Translations under genes and position numbers: made by a program
Assembly: GCA_009923345.1 (NCBI GenBank)
Contig: RFTR01000077.1
Location: 1-8,641, forward strand
Direction: 5' to 3'
Source of the DNA: Betaproteobacteria bacterium
GTDB lineage: Bacteria > Pseudomonadota > Gammaproteobacteria > Burkholderiales > Burkholderiaceae_C
DNA: 8,641 nt
In this document: in pieces, positions 7,046 to 8,641 of the stretch
Numbering within the stretch: position 1 is the first letter of the stretch
Layout: every line of letters starts with the position of its first letter
The notes under the pieces: generated by a model
Seen by the model: the letters and a program-made list of their open reading frames with translations, nothing else
What the model was told of the DNA's origin: nothing
Database searches by the model: none

Positions 7046-8641
7046 ATGAACTCTGCCCTCCGCGCCACGCCCCGTTTATTCCGTCAAATAGCGCTCGGGG
7101 TTGCGCTAAGTCTGGCTTTTGCGAGTTCTGGCTGGACCATGACTTTCTTTAGCCCAGTGGTGCAGTCCAAAAAAGGGGAGCCGTTGCTGGCAGAGATTGA
7201 CATCAACGACGTCTCTATCCAAGAACAAATTGAGCTACGTGCAGGCATGGCGTCTGCCGACATCTACAAAGTTACCCAGGTTGAGTTTCCCAACATCAAC
7301 GGTGCTCCTTTGGACATCAATGTGGAATTGATGCGCCGCGAGGGTGGCCGTTACTACCTCAAACTCAGCTCTGATAAAAGCATCCCCAATAACTTCGTTG
7401 ATTTACTGATTGAGTTGCGCTGGTCGACAGGGCGACTTATCAAAAAATTCAGTATCGCTCTATCAGACACCAAATCAGAGCCAAAAGCAGAATCTAAAGC
7501 CAGCATGCCGGTATTAGGGACTGGCTCTGTTACGAATACCGCTCCAGACAAACTCATCGTCGAGCGGGGCGATACTGCCAGTGAAATAGCCATCTCCAAA
7601 CTGGAGGGTGGCGTGTCTTTAGACCAAATGCTTTTGGCTATGTTGCGTAGCAACCCCGATGCGTTTGTAGCCTCTAATGTGAACCGCCTCAAAGCAGGTG
7701 CGGTGATTTCTATGCCCAGCGTGAAACAAGCAGCTGAGGTGTCCAAAGAAGAAGCGCGCAAACAGATCCAAATTCAAGCCAAAGAATTTGATGACTACCG
7801 CGCCGAATTAGCCAACCGCGCATCTGGCGGCAATGCCCCTCAGGCCAGCAGAGACACCGCTGGAAAACTCTCGGCCCAACTCGATAACAAAAAGGCCAAG
7901 GGCCCACAAGACAAGCTAACTCTTTCAAAGCCCTCCAAGGGCAATGAAGAAGAAAAAATCGCTCGCCAACGTGAAGCACAAGAAGTGGCTAGCCGTGCGG
8001 CTGAAATCGGCCGCAATGTCGCTGAACTCAGCAAGATTGCCAGTGCTACTGCCTCAGAGGCCGCTTCAGGCGAATTGCCTGTGAGTGCCCCTGTTCCCAA
8101 TAAAAAGTCTTTGCCTTGGTTAGACAAGCTAACCAGCCACACCCTAGCGCCTGTTGGCGCTGGCACATTGATTGCAATTTTGGTATTGGTAGCTTTGTGG
8201 ATCAAACGCGCACGCAGTTTGAACAATGACCAAGATATTGAAGGCCTACCCCCTCTCAACGTCAAATTCAACCTTGACCTGCCAGAGGGCGACAACCGAC
8301 AGCAGTTCATTCCTTCTCACACCTACCAAGAAGTGCCACAGCACGAAAAGCATGGACACGGCGAATTCAAACAAGACCATGCGAACTCTTCATTTGATGG
8401 TGATCCTCTTGCATCTCAACTCGAAAACAAACTCAGTGATCTAGGAACAGAGTCTGCCCCGCGTTATAAGCCCTCTATTCCAGATATCTCACTTAACCTT
8501 GACTCCGGCAATAGCAATGACCCCTTCCAAGTGCGCATCGATTTAGCCGATGAGTTGTGGAATCTAGGCCAGTTGCACACCAGCAAAGCGCTGATGGAAG
8601 AAGTGGCGCACGAAGCCACTGGCGAGACCCAAGCCCGCGCG
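7046..8641 (+). CDS. fimV: FimV/HubP-family polar hub protein, 3' end beyond window
   Basis: FimV is an inner-membrane protein with a periplasmic peptidoglycan-binding part and a cytoplasmic tail. In Pseudomonas it is needed for type IV pilus assembly and twitching; its relative HubP is a polar landmark in Vibrio. I read 532 codons in frame without a stop to the last base, so the gene is 3'-partial. In order: signal peptide (about 1-29), FimV N-terminal domain (about 31-140, with VVQSKKGEPLLAEIDI), LysM-like domain (168-224, VERGDTASEIA to AGAVISMPS), then a charged, probably coiled helical stretch (SKEEARKQIQIQAKEFDDYR), a low-complexity Lys/Ala/Glu linker, a membrane helix (about 367-386) followed by KRAR, a variable tail, and a FimV C-terminal motif (about 492-532, VRIDLADELWNLGQLHTSKALMEEV). 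That motif is usually terminal, so little may be missing. The total would be short for FimV (often 800-1000). ATG 7046 is preferred over TTG 7040; neither has a Shine-Dalgarno. Lying after asd supports the call. Confidence 0.9.
   Translation, partial: MNSALRATPRLFRQIALGVALSLAFASSGWTMTFFSPVVQSKKGEPLLAEIDINDVSIQEQIELRAGMASADIYKVTQVEFPNINGAPLDINVELMRREGGRYYLKLSSDKSIPNNFVDLLIELRWSTGRLIKKFSIALSDTKSEPKAESKASMPVLGTGSVTNTAPDKLIVERGDTASEIAISKLEGGVSLDQMLLAMLRSNPDAFVASNVNRLKAGAVISMPSVKQAAEVSKEEARKQIQIQAKEFDDYRAELANRASGGNAPQASRDTAGKLSAQLDNKKAKGPQDKLTLSKPSKGNEEEKIARQREAQEVASRAAEIGRNVAELSKIASATASEAASGELPVSAPVPNKKSLPWLDKLTSHTLAPVGAGTLIAILVLVALWIKRARSLNNDQDIEGLPPLNVKFNLDLPEGDNRQQFIPSHTYQEVPQHEKHGHGEFKQDHANSSFDGDPLASQLENKLSDLGTESAPRYKPSIPDISLNLDSGNSNDPFQVRIDLADELWNLGQLHTSKALMEEVAHEATGETQARA

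Noticed and set aside
7354..8444. Several open frames on both strands across the 7354-8444 stretch
   Set aside because: The continuous forward frame from 7046 codes for a recognisable FimV with signal peptide, LysM-like domain, membrane helix and C-terminal motif; the others are shadows of it.

Overview
The window reads as a chromosomal housekeeping segment from a betaproteobacterium, most likely Burkholderiales and probably close to the Comamonadaceae. The grounds are the recalled similarity of the LeuC, Asd, LptF and FimV proteins to that family and the order leuC-leuD-leuB-asd-fimV, which I know from that order. GC content looks moderate and TTG is a frequent leucine codon, which could fit a freshwater lineage, but no composition was computed and the genus is not determined. 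Every gene lies on the + strand and almost all of the sequence is coding. I see no RNA gene, mobile element, CRISPR array, phage remnant or defence gene.

Layout: (1) About 8-1462, a GT39/ArnT-like integral membrane glycosyltransferase. (2) 1477-2577, lptF, a permease subunit of the LPS exporter, 14 bases downstream. (3) 2578-2647, a 70-base gap with a possible -10 box and a clear ribosome binding site for the next gene. (4) 2648-5862, leuC, leuD and leuB, which give the two isopropylmalate isomerase subunits and 3-isopropylmalate dehydrogenase; the gaps are 12 and 20 bases. (5) 5893-7023, asd, aspartate-semialdehyde dehydrogenase, 30 bases after leuB. (6) 7046 to the window end, fimV, a polar hub / type IV pilus assembly protein that runs off the right edge with 532 codons visible and no stop.

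The first two genes act at the cell envelope: one transfers a sugar from a lipid carrier, the other moves LPS across the periplasm. The next four are amino-acid biosynthesis. LeuCD and LeuB carry out the second and third steps of leucine synthesis; Asd makes the branch-point compound for diaminopimelate/lysine, threonine, methionine and isoleucine. The leu genes and asd are close enough to be one transcript, with fimV either on the same transcript or on its own promoter inside the end of asd. leuA, lptG, lptB and truA are not in the window.

I found no convincing undescribed system. The points worth a second look are small: lptF without lptG next to it but with a GT39 gene in front, a short extra loop in LeuC, no visible Shine-Dalgarno before leuB or fimV, a possible promoter just upstream of fimV, and a FimV that is short for its family.
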